From an uncultured Actinomycetes bacterium (lineage in GTDB: Bacteria; Actinomycetota; Acidimicrobiia; Acidimicrobiales; SZUA-35), in NCBI GenBank assembly GCA_902826025.1, contig CADEDH010000003.1, positions 91,777-155,776 of the forward strand: 64,000 nucleotides of DNA. The letters run 5' to 3'. Each line of letters starts with the position of its first letter. Within the stretch, counting starts at the first letter, position 1. The notes below the pieces were generated by a model that saw nothing but the letters and a program-made list of their open reading frames with translations, ran no database searches and was not told where the DNA came from. Made by a program: the position numbers and the translations under genes. Of the stretch, positions 24,053 through 36,200 are shown piece after piece.

Positions 24053-25546
24053 CTACAACGTGGTCACACGAATGTAGTCAACCTCGAAGGTAGCGCCCTT
24101 CGAGCCCACTGCACCCGGTGCCAGCGGCCCCGGGTTGCCGCCCAGAGCCAGGTTGATCTTGATCTCCTTCACCGGCTGGTTGAACGGCGCCGGGTAGCCC
24201 TGCCCAGTAGGGGCCGAGGTGACGGTGAACACCTGCTGGCCGTCGAGGTACCAGGTCAGACGGCCGTCGCGCCCGTACTCGTAACGGACCGTGTGCCAGG
24301 CGGCACTGAAGTTGGCCGCCCCCACCACCGGCTTGTTGGCGACGCCGTGCGACCCGTCGGCTTTGGCGTAGTGGATGCTGTAGATCGACCGCTTGGGGTT
24401 GGTGGCGGTCATGACCTCCAGGTAGTCCATCTCTCCGCCGGCCGGCCATCCCCCCGACCCGAAGCCCGACGACCAGACCCCCGGCCACAACCCGCCCTGG
24501 TCGGCCTCGTCGGCCGGGGACAGCTTCACCCGGAACTCGAGGGCCTGGCCCGGCGAGAAGACCACGCCCTTGCTCCGCACCATCCCGGAGGTGACCTGGC
24601 GGGTGGAGCCGTTGGGGCAGGTGTAGGTCTCGGTCACGGCCCGCAGCACGAGCCGGCCCCCGCCCACCGAGACGTTCTCGGGCCGGTAGCACTGGAGCTC
24701 TCGGTTCCCGTCGCCGTAGGTCGAGTGCTCGAGCGACCACCGGGCGGTGTCGAGTCGGTCGAAGTTGTCCTCCCACACCACCTGGCCGCTACCGCTACCA
24801 CCACCGCTACCACTGCCACTGCCAGCACCCCCACCCACGGGCGGGGGTGAGGATGGGGACTGGGATGGGGAGGTGCTCGATGCCGTGGCGCCGCTGGTGG
24901 TGGCGGGCGGGACGCTGGTGGTGGTCGTCTGCTTCGTGGGGGCCGGGGTGGAGGCGGACGGGGCCGACGCCGACGCCGACGAGGGGGAGGTGGTGACAGG
25001 CCGGGTGGTGGGCGCCGACATACCCGACGGCCGGGTGGTGGGGCCGCCGTCGGTGATGGGCGGGGCCGGGACCTGGACCACACTGCTCGACGGCCCCGCG
25101 GGCGGAGGCAGGTCGGAGCCGGGCACGCCCGACGGATCAGGCGCCGCCGGCACCGTCACCGCCGTGGTCGTCGTGCGGCCCGGCCTGGGCCGGGGGCGGA
25201 ACCGGGCCGGTCGGTGAAAGCGCTTGCCGTTCGACTCGGCCCAGCGGGCCAGTGCGGCATCGGCCGGAGCCGCCGCCTCCACCGACCCGGTGCCGGCATC
25301 GAGATCAGCGCGGCTCTCCCGCTCGAGGGCGCCGGTGCCGACCAATGCCACCCCACCGGCCAGCAACAGCGCCACCACCGCCACGGCCCCCGCCACGCGC
25401 CGGGCCGAGGCCCGGCCCCGGCGGCCGGGCCGCGATGGCTCGCCGCCGGCCCGGGCCGCCAGCCACGGATCGGCCGGATCGGGCGGCTCGGCGGCGAGCA
25501 GGGACCGCGAGGGCCTGTCACTTGTCGGCCCCAGCACGTTCACCAC
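24053..25546 (-). CDS. Anchored GH16 glycoside hydrolase
   Basis: The catalytic part (about the last 240 residues) is GH16, which cleaves beta-1,3/1,4-glucans or galactans. WEDNFDRLDTARWSLEHSTY opens the domain and GGEMDYLEVM gives the ExDxxE catalytic set. HYAKADGSHG, WHTVRYEYGRDGRLTWYLDG and a closing VDYIRV strand also fit. It is preceded by one membrane helix (VAGAVAVVALLLAGGVALVG) and a Pro/Thr/Ser-rich linker ending in alternating Gly/Ser. I start at GTG 25546 because codons upstream (up to 25642) lack the strong GC-ending bias of the gene. The start is uncertain. Confidence 0.85.
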   Translation of the reverse strand: MVNVLGPTSDRPSRSLLAAEPPDPADPWLAARAGGEPSRPGRRGRASARRVAGAVAVVALLLAGGVALVGTGALERESRADLDAGTGSVEAAAPADAALARWAESNGKRFHRPARFRPRPRPGRTTTTAVTVPAAPDPSGVPGSDLPPPAGPSSSVVQVPAPPITDGGPTTRPSGMSAPTTRPVTTSPSSASASAPSASTPAPTKQTTTTSVPPATTSGATASSTSPSQSPSSPPPVGGGAGSGSGSGGGSGSGQVVWEDNFDRLDTARWSLEHSTYGDGNRELQCYRPENVSVGGGRLVLRAVTETYTCPNGSTRQVTSGMVRSKGVVFSPGQALEFRVKLSPADEADQGGLWPGVWSSGFGSGGWPAGGEMDYLEVMTATNPKRSIYSIHYAKADGSHGVANKPVVGAANFSAAWHTVRYEYGRDGRLTWYLDGQQVFTVTSAPTGQGYPAPFNQPVKEIKINLALGGNPGPLAPGAVGSKGATFEVDYIRVTTL

Positions 25547-25729
25547 AGCGTTTCGCCTTGGTCTTGTGACGGCTCCGCCGCCACCAATCTGCACAACGAG
25601 GGCAGATCGTAGCCGGGGGTCGAGACCCTTCTGCAACATCACCGCCGTCGGATCGACACAGACGGCGGGGGATGTATCCCCTGGTAGCGGGGCTTGACGG
25701 GAGGAATGCGGGTTAGCGCTGCCGCTGGC

Positions 25730-26434
25730 TCAGCGGCGGCTGAACAGCCGCAGCACGTACCAGAACAGCATCATCAGGGAGGCGAACAGGCTGACCGCCG
25801 CCCCCACGTAGGCCCACTCGGGGTAGGTCCGCATGATCGCCTGGGTCTGGTACAGGATCGAGGCGCCGGCCAGGCCGATCATGGCGATGGTGAACACCAC
25901 ACCGAGCTGGAAGCCGAACAGCACGGCGGCCAGGATCAAGCCGATGGCCACGAAGCTGCCCCACATGATCAGGGGACGGAGGAACGACAGGTCCTTCCGG
26001 GTGATCAGGCCGATGACGGTGAGCCCGCCGAACCCGACGGCAGTGACGGCGGCGGCCGACCCGACGGCAAGCGAGCCACCGGCACCGGGAGCGTTGAACA
26101 CCCGGTAGAGGAAGGGGGCGAAGATCAGCGACTCGATGGCGGCCATGCCGAACAGGCCGGCGTACTGGGTGCCCACGCTCTCGAGGTTGTGGGCCGACCG
26201 GGTGGCGATGTTGCCCACGATCATGAACGCACCGAGGATCAGCAGCCAGGCGAAGCCCCGCCCGCTGAACAGGAAGTTGTAGAGACCCTCGGCGAGGCCG
26301 CTGACGAACAGCAGCGTCTCGAAGGCGATGAAGGCGGCGACGGCGAGCCCCAGGTGCTGGTACACCCGGACCAGGAACGAAGCCCGGGTCTGATCGTCGG
26401 CGTGGATGACCGGGGTGGTTGAGGCGTAGGCCAT
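25730..26434 (-). CDS. Bax inhibitor-1/YccA family membrane protein
   Basis: A 234-residue multi-pass membrane protein of the BI-1 family, which form pH-sensitive calcium leak channels in characterised bacterial members. Seven hydrophobic helices are visible, starting with LVRVYQHLGLAVAAFIAFET and ending with AYVGAAVSLFASLMMLFWYV. The BI-1 signature lies in AGASILYQTQAIMRTYPEWA, including the conserved Asp/Glu-type positions near the C-terminus. ATG 26434 is chosen. AGGAGG is 13 bases upstream, rather far, and an ATG ten codons earlier is possible. Confidence 0.9.
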   Translation of the reverse strand: MAYASTTPVIHADDQTRASFLVRVYQHLGLAVAAFIAFETLLFVSGLAEGLYNFLFSGRGFAWLLILGAFMIVGNIATRSAHNLESVGTQYAGLFGMAAIESLIFAPFLYRVFNAPGAGGSLAVGSAAAVTAVGFGGLTVIGLITRKDLSFLRPLIMWGSFVAIGLILAAVLFGFQLGVVFTIAMIGLAGASILYQTQAIMRTYPEWAYVGAAVSLFASLMMLFWYVLRLFSRR

Positions 26435-26556
26435 GGTTGGGGTTCTACCTCCTGGTGGAACCATGATCGGTTGTGTGCGCCGATTGTCGCACAGATGGAC
26501 GGTCTTCCGTCTGCATCAGGGAAACCAACGGCGACGATCAAGGATTCCCGGCTGCC

Positions 26557-28980
<2,424 letters not shown>

Positions 28981-28994
28981 GGGGAGCGGCGACG

Positions 28995-30296
28995 ATGAGC
29001 ATGCCGGCCGAGGAGGCCGTCGACAGCTCCACCGACGTGTCGTGGGCCCGCTCGCTCGACGAGCACGACCCGCTGGCCGACGCCCGGGACCAGTTCCACA
29101 TCCCCATCGGGCCCGACGGCGCCAAGCAGGTCTACCTCGTTGGCAACTCCCTCGGCCTGCCCACCGTGGGGGCCAAGGAGCGGGTGGAGATCGAGCTCGA
29201 CCGATGGGCCGCCCTCGGCGTTGCCGGCCACACCACGGGCGACCTGGCCTGGGTGAGCTACCACCAGCTGCTCACCGGCTCCATGGCCGCCCTGGTTGGC
29301 GGCTTTCCCCAGGAGGTGGTGACGATGAACTCGCTCACCGCCAACCTCCACCTGCAGATGATCAGCTTCTACCGGCCCACCCTCGGCCGCCACAAGATCC
29401 TGATCGAGGCCGGCGCCTTTCCCTCCGATCACTTCGCCGTGGAGTCCCAGATCCGCCAGCGGGGCTTCGACCCGACGCAGAGCCTGGTGGTGGTCGGACC
29501 CCACCCGGGCGAGCCCACGCTCCACACCGACGACCTCCTGGCCGCCATCGAGCAGCACGGCCCGGAGCTGGCCCTGGTGCTGCTACCCGGCGTGCAGTAC
29601 TACACCGGCCAGGTGCTACCCATGGCCGACATCACCCGGGTGGCCCACGCCCAGGGCGCCCTGGTGGGCTTCGACCTGGCCCACGCCGTGGGCAACATCC
29701 CGCTCGCCCTCCACGACTGGGACGTCGACTTCGCCGCCTGGTGCACCTACAAGTACCTCAACGGCGGCCCCGGCGGGGTGGGCGGCGCCTTCGTCCACCA
29801 GCGCCACGTGGCCGACCCCACCCTGCCCAAGCTGCACGGCTGGTGGGGTACCCGGGCCGACACCCGTTTCGAGATGGCCACCACGTTCGAGGCGATCCCC
29901 ACCGTGGAGTCGTGGGCCCTGTCGAACCCGCCGATCCTGTGCCTGGCCGCCCTCCGGGCCTCGCTCGACGTGTTCGACGCCTGGGGCCCGATGACACGGC
30001 TCCGGGCCAAGACCGAACGCCAGCTGGCCTACCTCGACTTCCTCCTCGATGAGCTGGTGGGCGACCGGGTGCGCCCGATCACCCCCCGGGCCCTCCACCA
30101 GCGGGGGTGCCAAGTGTCGCTCCGGGTGACCGACCAGCGCCACGACGGCCACAGCGTGCAGCGGGCCCTGGAGCACCACGGGGTGGCCTGCGACTGGCGC
30201 CACCCCGACGTGATCCGCATCGCCCCCGTGCCCCTCTACACGTCCTACGAAGACATCCACCGGTTCGTGACGATCCTCGACACGATCCTGCGATGA
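28995..30296 (+). CDS. kynU: Kynureninase
   Basis: PLP enzyme that splits kynurenine or 3-hydroxykynurenine to (3-hydroxy)anthranilate and alanine. The 433-residue protein shows YLVGNSLGLPTVGAKERVEI, TMNSLTANLHLQMISFY, VGFDLAHAVGNIPLALHDW (PLP-binding Asp and neighbours) and WCTYKYLNGGPGGVGGAFVH, which holds the Schiff-base lysine in the family-typical YKYLN. GGGGAG at 28981 precedes ATG 28995. Its stop overlaps the kmo start (ATGA). Placement between the 3-HAA dioxygenase and kmo supports a 3-hydroxykynurenine substrate. Confidence 0.97.
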   Translation: MSMPAEEAVDSSTDVSWARSLDEHDPLADARDQFHIPIGPDGAKQVYLVGNSLGLPTVGAKERVEIELDRWAALGVAGHTTGDLAWVSYHQLLTGSMAALVGGFPQEVVTMNSLTANLHLQMISFYRPTLGRHKILIEAGAFPSDHFAVESQIRQRGFDPTQSLVVVGPHPGEPTLHTDDLLAAIEQHGPELALVLLPGVQYYTGQVLPMADITRVAHAQGALVGFDLAHAVGNIPLALHDWDVDFAAWCTYKYLNGGPGGVGGAFVHQRHVADPTLPKLHGWWGTRADTRFEMATTFEAIPTVESWALSNPPILCLAALRASLDVFDAWGPMTRLRAKTERQLAYLDFLLDELVGDRVRPITPRALHQRGCQVSLRVTDQRHDGHSVQRALEHHGVACDWRHPDVIRIAPVPLYTSYEDIHRFVTILDTILR

Positions 30297-31696
30297 CGGG
30301 CCCTACCGGGCCATCGCTAGGCGACGCCGGCCCCGTGACCGTGGTGGGCGGCGGGCCGGCCGGGGCCATGCTCGCGCTCTACCTGGCCCGCCAGGGCCAC
30401 GACGTCACGGTGTTCGAGAGCCGGCCCGACCTGCGCCGGGTGGACATCTCGGCCGGGCGGTCGATCAACCTGGCCCTGGCCACCCGGGGCATCGTCTGCC
30501 TCCAGCAACTCGGCCTGCTGGAGCGGGTGCACGCCATCACCGTGCCCATGGCGGGAAGGATGGTCCACAGCGACGGCACCGACGGGGCCGGGGTGGACTT
30601 CCAGGCCTACAGCAATCAGCCCGACGAGGTCATCTACTCGGTGTCGCGGCCCGCCCTCAACGGCATCCTGCTCGACGCGGCCGAAGCCACCGGTCGGGTG
30701 ACGATCCACTTCGGCCACCGCTGCACGGCGGTGGACCTGGAGCGCCGGGTGGCCACCTACCGCCTCGAGCGCGGCGACACCGTCGAGGTCGCCTTCGGCA
30801 CCCTGTTCGGATGCGACGGCTCAACCAGCGAGGTGCGCGACGCTGTGGTGGCGGCGGCCGGCGGCACCGTGATCATCGATCCCCTGGGCCACGGCTACAA
30901 GGAGCTCATGCTGGCCGCCGGGCCTGGAGGATCGTTCCGGCTGGATCCCAACGCCCTGCACATCTGGCCCCGGGGTGAACACATGCTGATCGCCCTGCCC
31001 AACCCCGACGGCAACTTCACCGTCACCCTGTTCCTGCCGGTCGAGGGCGGGCCCGACAGCTTCGAGCACCTGGTCGACGAGGCGGCGGTGGCCGGCTTCT
31101 TCGATCGCCAGTTCCCGGAGGTCGTCGAGCTCATCCCGGACCTGGTGGACCAGTTCCTGGCCCACCCCACGGGCAAGCTGGCCACCATCCGCTCCACCGG
31201 CTGGAGCGCCGGTGACGCCGCCGTGCTGGTGGGCGACGCCGCCCACGCCATCGTCCCCTTCCACGGCCAGGGCATGAACCTGGCCTTCGAGAGCTGCCGC
31301 ATCCTCGACCGGCTCCTGCGGGACCAGGGCTACGCAGGCGATCTGGCCGCCACCTTCCGGGCCTTCGAGGCGAGCCGCAAACCCAACGCCGACGCCATCG
31401 CCGATGAGGCCCTGGCCAACTACGTGGAGATGCGGGCCGGGGTGGTGGACCCCCGCTACCTGCTCCAGCGGGAGCTGGCCCTGGAGTTGGAGCGCCGCCA
31501 CCCCGACCGGATGGCCGACCGCTACGGCATGGTGATGTTCACCACCATGCCCTACGCCGCGGCCAAGGAGCGCAGCGAGCGACAGCAGGAGGTGTTGGAC
31601 ACCCTCACCGTGGGCATCAGCCGCCTCGACCAGGTCGATTTCGCCCGGGCGGCCGAGTTGGTGGAGACACTGGGCCCACTCCCGGCCTGGGAGTGA
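30293..31696 (+). CDS. kmo: Kynurenine 3-monooxygenase
   Basis: An FAD aromatic hydroxylase converting kynurenine to 3-hydroxykynurenine with NADPH and oxygen. The 467-residue product has VTVVGGGPAGAMLALYLARQ at the N-terminus (FAD GxGxxG), SAGRSINLALATRG (a KMO-specific block), FGCDGSTSEVR and VLVGDAAHAIVPFHGQGMNL (GD motif). The C-terminal helices (LLQRELALELERRHPDRMAD) match the membrane-proximal KMO tail. ATG 30293 overlaps kynU's stop; its own stop overlaps a GTG upstream of kynA. Translational coupling is likely along the operon. Confidence 0.96.
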   Translation: MTGPTGPSLGDAGPVTVVGGGPAGAMLALYLARQGHDVTVFESRPDLRRVDISAGRSINLALATRGIVCLQQLGLLERVHAITVPMAGRMVHSDGTDGAGVDFQAYSNQPDEVIYSVSRPALNGILLDAAEATGRVTIHFGHRCTAVDLERRVATYRLERGDTVEVAFGTLFGCDGSTSEVRDAVVAAAGGTVIIDPLGHGYKELMLAAGPGGSFRLDPNALHIWPRGEHMLIALPNPDGNFTVTLFLPVEGGPDSFEHLVDEAAVAGFFDRQFPEVVELIPDLVDQFLAHPTGKLATIRSTGWSAGDAAVLVGDAAHAIVPFHGQGMNLAFESCRILDRLLRDQGYAGDLAATFRAFEASRKPNADAIADEALANYVEMRAGVVDPRYLLQRELALELERRHPDRMADRYGMVMFTTMPYAAAKERSERQQEVLDTLTVGISRLDQVDFARAAELVETLGPLPAWE

Positions 31697-31734
31697 CACC
31701 GCCCGAGCGAGACGACGACGAGGAGGCACCGCCG

Positions 31735-32523
31735 ATGGCCGAGGAGCTGACCTACGGGAGCTATCTGAAGATCGACGAGCTGCTCAGCCTGCAGCGCCCC
31801 CAGTCGGACCCGGTTGAGCACGACGAGCTGCTGTTCATCATCATCCACCAGATCTACGAGCTGTGGTTCAAAGAGGTGCTGCACGAGCTCGACGAGCTGG
31901 TGGACTACCTGAACGAGGACCGGCCGGCCCTCAGTGGCCACCAGCTCAAGCGGGTGCTGAAGATCCTCAAGACGTTGGTGGCCCAGCTCGACGTGCTGGA
32001 GACGATGACGCCGCTGGAGTTCGTGTCGTTCCGGGCGTTCCTGGCCCGCTCCAGCGGGTTCCAGTCGGCCCAGTTCCGCGAGCTCGAGTTCCTGCTCGGC
32101 CTGAAGGACGCGGCCCATCTGGCCCGCTTCGTCGATAACCCCCGCGAGCGGGACAACCTGACCCGCCGCTACCACGCCCCCGGCATCTGGGACGCCTTCC
32201 TGGCCTACCTGGCCCGCCTGGACTACACCGTGCCGGCCGAGGTGCTGGAGCGGGACGTGACGGCACCGGTGGCCCCCTCCGACGGGGTGCAGCAGGTGCT
32301 GCTCGCCATCTACCGGGAGGACGCCGAGCTGGCCCGGCTGTGCGAGTCGTTCACCGACCTCGACGAGGGGTTCCAGGAGTGGCGCTACCGCCACGTGATG
32401 ATGGTCCACCGCACGATCGGCACCAAAGCCGGCACCGGTGGCTCAGACGGCGTCGCCTATCTCCGCTCCACCCTGTTCCACCCCGCCTTCCCCGACCTCT
32501 GGGCCGTTCGCAGCCTATTCTGA
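31735..32523 (+). CDS. kynA: Tryptophan 2,3-dioxygenase
   Basis: Haem enzyme that opens the tryptophan indole ring to N-formylkynurenine, the first pathway step. From ATG 31735 (AGGAGG nine bases upstream) the protein is 262 residues. A GTG at 31693, overlapping the kmo stop, would add 14 acidic residues. Landmarks are LTYGSYLKIDELLSLQ, LLFIIIHQIYELWFKEVLHE (substrate pocket) and YRHVMMVHRTIGTKAGTGGS, which includes the haem-ligand His and the substrate-binding loop. It is last in the operon and overlaps the convergent DedA gene by nine bases. Confidence 0.96.
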   Translation: MAEELTYGSYLKIDELLSLQRPQSDPVEHDELLFIIIHQIYELWFKEVLHELDELVDYLNEDRPALSGHQLKRVLKILKTLVAQLDVLETMTPLEFVSFRAFLARSSGFQSAQFRELEFLLGLKDAAHLARFVDNPRERDNLTRRYHAPGIWDAFLAYLARLDYTVPAEVLERDVTAPVAPSDGVQQVLLAIYREDAELARLCESFTDLDEGFQEWRYRHVMMVHRTIGTKAGTGGSDGVAYLRSTLFHPAFPDLWAVRSLF

Positions 32524-33189
32524 GGCGGAGGGTTCGGGCTCGAAGCCGGGGGCCGGGGCCTCGTCGCCGGTGAGGCGGTGACGGAGCCAGCGGACGACTT
32601 CGATCAGCACGGTGACGCTGAGGGCGGTGCCGAAGGCCCACCAGAAGGCGGCGGTGTGGTTGTCCTTGAACCGGTCGCCGAAGAAGTAGCCGAGCAGGCC
32701 GGCGTAGCAGGCCCAGATCACACAGGCCAGCGCGTCCCACCGCACGAACCACGAGTACCGCTGGTGGGTGAGCCCACAGGAGAAGGTGAGGGCGGTGCGC
32801 CCTCCGGGTATGAATCGGGCCGTGATCAGCAGCAGCCCACCACGGGCGCGGATCTGTTCCCGGGCCTGTTCGAGGCGGCGCTCCCCCTTCTCCCCCCGGA
32901 ACAGCAGTCGCGACATCCACCCCCCCGACCGGCTACCGATCAGGTAAGCCGTAGAATCGCCGAGGAAGGCCCCCAGGGCCCCCAGGAGGAGGACCATCAC
33001 GATCAGCAGCTCGCCCTGGCCGGCGGCGATGCCGCCGAGGATCACCGTCGTCTCGCTCGGCACCACCGGTATCACCGAGTCGAAGAAGGCGACGGCGAAG
33101 ATGACCGCGTAGAACCAGGGGCTGGACGTGAAGGTCTGCAGCCAGTCGAGCAGCGAGTTGACGATGTCGAAGACCGCGATCACGAGCAC
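32515..33189 (-). CDS. DedA-family membrane protein
   Basis: A 224-residue DedA/VTT-domain protein, related to bacterial undecaprenyl-phosphate and phospholipid flippases. VIPVVPSETTVILGGIAAGQ near residue 40 is the conserved re-entrant loop with the essential Glu. GRTALTFSCGLTHQRYSWFV corresponds to the arginine-containing second half of the signature. About five hydrophobic helices are visible. The start is GTG 33189, with no strong ribosome site. It diverges from putA and converges with kynA. Confidence 0.92.
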   Translation of the reverse strand: MLVIAVFDIVNSLLDWLQTFTSSPWFYAVIFAVAFFDSVIPVVPSETTVILGGIAAGQGELLIVMVLLLGALGAFLGDSTAYLIGSRSGGWMSRLLFRGEKGERRLEQAREQIRARGGLLLITARFIPGGRTALTFSCGLTHQRYSWFVRWDALACVIWACYAGLLGYFFGDRFKDNHTAAFWWAFGTALSVTVLIEVVRWLRHRLTGDEAPAPGFEPEPSASE

Positions 33190-33216
33190 TGACGGTACCC
33201 AATCGGGGCCTCCGAC

Positions 33217-33228
33217 GGACCGCGGTCC
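33217..33228. promoter_or_regulatory. 12-base palindrome upstream of putA
   Basis: GGACCGCGGTCC is a perfect palindrome eight bases before the putA GTG and inside the 47-base divergent gap shared with the DedA gene. It is an operator candidate by position only. Confidence 0.3.
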
Positions 33229-33236
33229 GGGCCGTC

Positions 33237-36200
33237 GTGGCTGACAGCGGGGGGCCCGCCGGCCGGATTCGGGGGCTGTCGGAGACGCCGCCGGGGCGGG
33301 ACCTTCTCCTGGTCGACGAGGCGGTGGAACTGGCCGGCCGGTGGCTGGCTCAGGCCGTGGACGCGCTTCCCCGCCCCGAGGACGGTCCCAGCCGCACCCT
33401 GCAGGAACTGATCGACGATCCGGCCGCCGTGCCCTTCACCATGGGCTTCGTGGACCGGGTGATCCGTCCCGACAGCCCGGCGGTGGCCGCCCACCAGCTC
33501 GCCGTGCTGGTGAACGCCCACCGCCTCCCGAGGTTCCTGTCCTGGTGGGACCGGCTGCAGCTCAAGGGGGGTGCCCTGCTCGGGCCCCGCCTGCCCCAGC
33601 TCGTGATCCCGATGGCTCGCCACCGGCTCCGCCAACTGGTGGGTCACCTCGTGGTCGACGCCGAGCCGGCCGCCTTGGCCGCCCATCTGGCCGAACGGCG
33701 CCGTCAGGGCTTCGCCCAGAACCTCAACCTGTTGGGCGAGGCCGTGCTGGGCGAGCGGGAGGCGGCCCGGCGGCTGGGGGCGGTGGCCGAGCTGATAGAC
33801 CGGCCCGACGTCGACTACGTGTCGGTCAAGATCTCGTCGGTGGCGTCCCAGCTCAACCACTGGGACTGGGACGGCAGTCTGGACCGGGTGAGCGACCGGC
33901 TCCGGCTCCTGCTCCGCCGGGCCGCCGCCACGTCCCCGCCCACCTTCGTCAACCTCGACATGGAGGAATACCGGGACCTGGAGCTCACCGTGGCCGCCTT
34001 CAAGCGGGTGCTGAGCGAACCCGAGGCGGCCCATCAGCGGGCCGGGATCGTGCTCCAGGCCTACCTGCCCGACAGCTTCGCCGCCCTGCGGGACCTGGTG
34101 ACCTGGGCCGCCGCCCGCCAGGAGGCCGGCGGGGGCGAGATCAAGATCCGGCTGGTGAAGGGGGCCAACCTGGCGATGGAGCGGGTGGACGCCACCCTGC
34201 ACGGCTGGCAACCCGCCCCCTACGCCACCAAGGCCGAGGTGGACGCGAACTTCAAGCGCTGCCTCGACTGGGTACTCCGCCCGGCCCGTACCCGGGGGGT
34301 GCGCCTGGGTGTGGCCAGCCACAACCTGTTCGACGTGGCCTGGGCCCACCTGCTGGCCCACCACCGGGGGGTAGCCGACCGGGTGGAGCTGGAGATGCTC
34401 CAGGGCATGGCCCCGGCCCTCGCTCGCACCGTGCAGGCCGGGACCGACTCGCGGCCGGTGCTGCTGTACACCCCGATCGTGGCCGACGCCGACTTCGACG
34501 TGGCCATCAGCTACCTGTTCCGCCGCCTCGACGAGACCGCCGCCCCCGGCAACTTCCTGCGCTCGCTGGGCCATCTCCGCCCCGGTAGCCCGGCGTTCTC
34601 CGACGAGGCCGAGCGGTTCACCCGGGCCGTGACCGACCGGTGGGAGGTGGCGGCCCGCCCCCGACGGATCCAGCTCCGCCCTGCCTTGGCGGCGGCTGCC
34701 GCCGAGGCCGACGACGGCATCGAGCAGGCGGTCGATGCGGCGGCCGGCACCCGTCGCTTCGTCAACGAACCCGACACCGACCCGGTGCTGGCGACCAACC
34801 GGGCCTGGATGGCGGCAACCGCCACCGAGGAGCCGGGGCCGGTCGAGACCCCGCTGACCACCTCAACGGCCAAGATCGACGCCGTGATCACGAGGGCCCG
34901 CACCGCCGGCCCGGCCTGGGCCGCCACCGCCGCCACCGCCCGGCGCAAGGTGCTCCACGCCGTGGCCGATCAGCTGGCCCGCCAGCGGGGGCCGCTGATC
35001 TCGGCCATGGTCCACGAAGCAGGCAAGACGGTGGCCGAGGCCGACGCCGAGGTGTCGGAGGCCGTCGACTTCGCCCGCTGGTACGGAGATCGGGCCCCGG
35101 AGCTGGAGGACCGGCCCGGCGTCCGCTTCGCCCCCCTGGGGGTGGTGGCCGTGGTGCCGCCCTGGAACTTCCCGGTGGCCATACCGGCCGGGGGTCTGCT
35201 GGCCGCCCTGGCCGCCGGTAACACCGCCATCCTCAAACCGGCCCCCGAAACCCCCCGCTGCGCCGAGCTGGTGGCCCGCTGCTGCTGGGAGGCAGGAGTG
35301 TCATCCGACGTGCTCCAGTTCGTCCGCACCCCCGACGACGAGGTGGGTCAGCGGCTCGTGACCGGGGTCGACGGCGTGATCCTCACCGGTTCGATCGAGA
35401 CGGCGCAGCTGTTCCAGGGCTGGAAGCCGGAACTGGCCCTGTTCGCCGAGACGTCGGGCAAGAATGCCATCGTGATCACCCCCAACGCCGACCTCGACGT
35501 GGCCGTGGCCGATCTGGTGCGCTCGGCCTTCGGCCACGCCGGCCAGAAGTGCTCGGCCGCCTCGCTCGCCATCTGCGTGGGCGAGGTGTACGACTCGCCC
35601 CGGTTCCGGCGCCAGCTGGCCGACGCGGTGGAGAGCCTGGCGGTGGGGCCGGCCACCAGCCTGGGAAGCGTGATGGGGCCCCTGATCGGCCCGCCCGGGG
35701 AGAAGCTGGCCCGGGGGCTGACCGCGCTCGACGCCGGCGAGACGTGGCTGGTGGAGCCCCGCCCCCTCGACGCCGAAGGCCGTCTGTGGCGGCCCGGGGT
35801 GCGCCTGGGTGTCCGGCCCGGCTCCTGGTTCCACCAGAACGAGTGCTTCGGGCCGGTGTTGGGCCTGATGGCGGCCCGGGACCTCGACGACGCCATCGCC
35901 CTCCAGAACGGGGTGCCGTTCGGGCTCACCGGCGGCATCCACACCCTCGACCCCACCGAAGTGGCCCATTGGAGCGAGCGGGTGGAGGTGGGTAACGCCT
36001 ACGTGAACCGGTCGATCACGGGGGCCATCGTGGCCCGCCAGCCGTTCGGCGGGTGGAAGCGGTCGTGCGTGGGGCCCGGGGCCAAAGCCGGCGGGCCCAA
36101 CTATGTGGCCCAGCTCGGCCGCTGGCACCTCGACCGGCCGGGAAACGACACGGCCGAGCGGTTCCTGGCCGACGCCGCCGCCAGCGATCGCCAATGGTGG

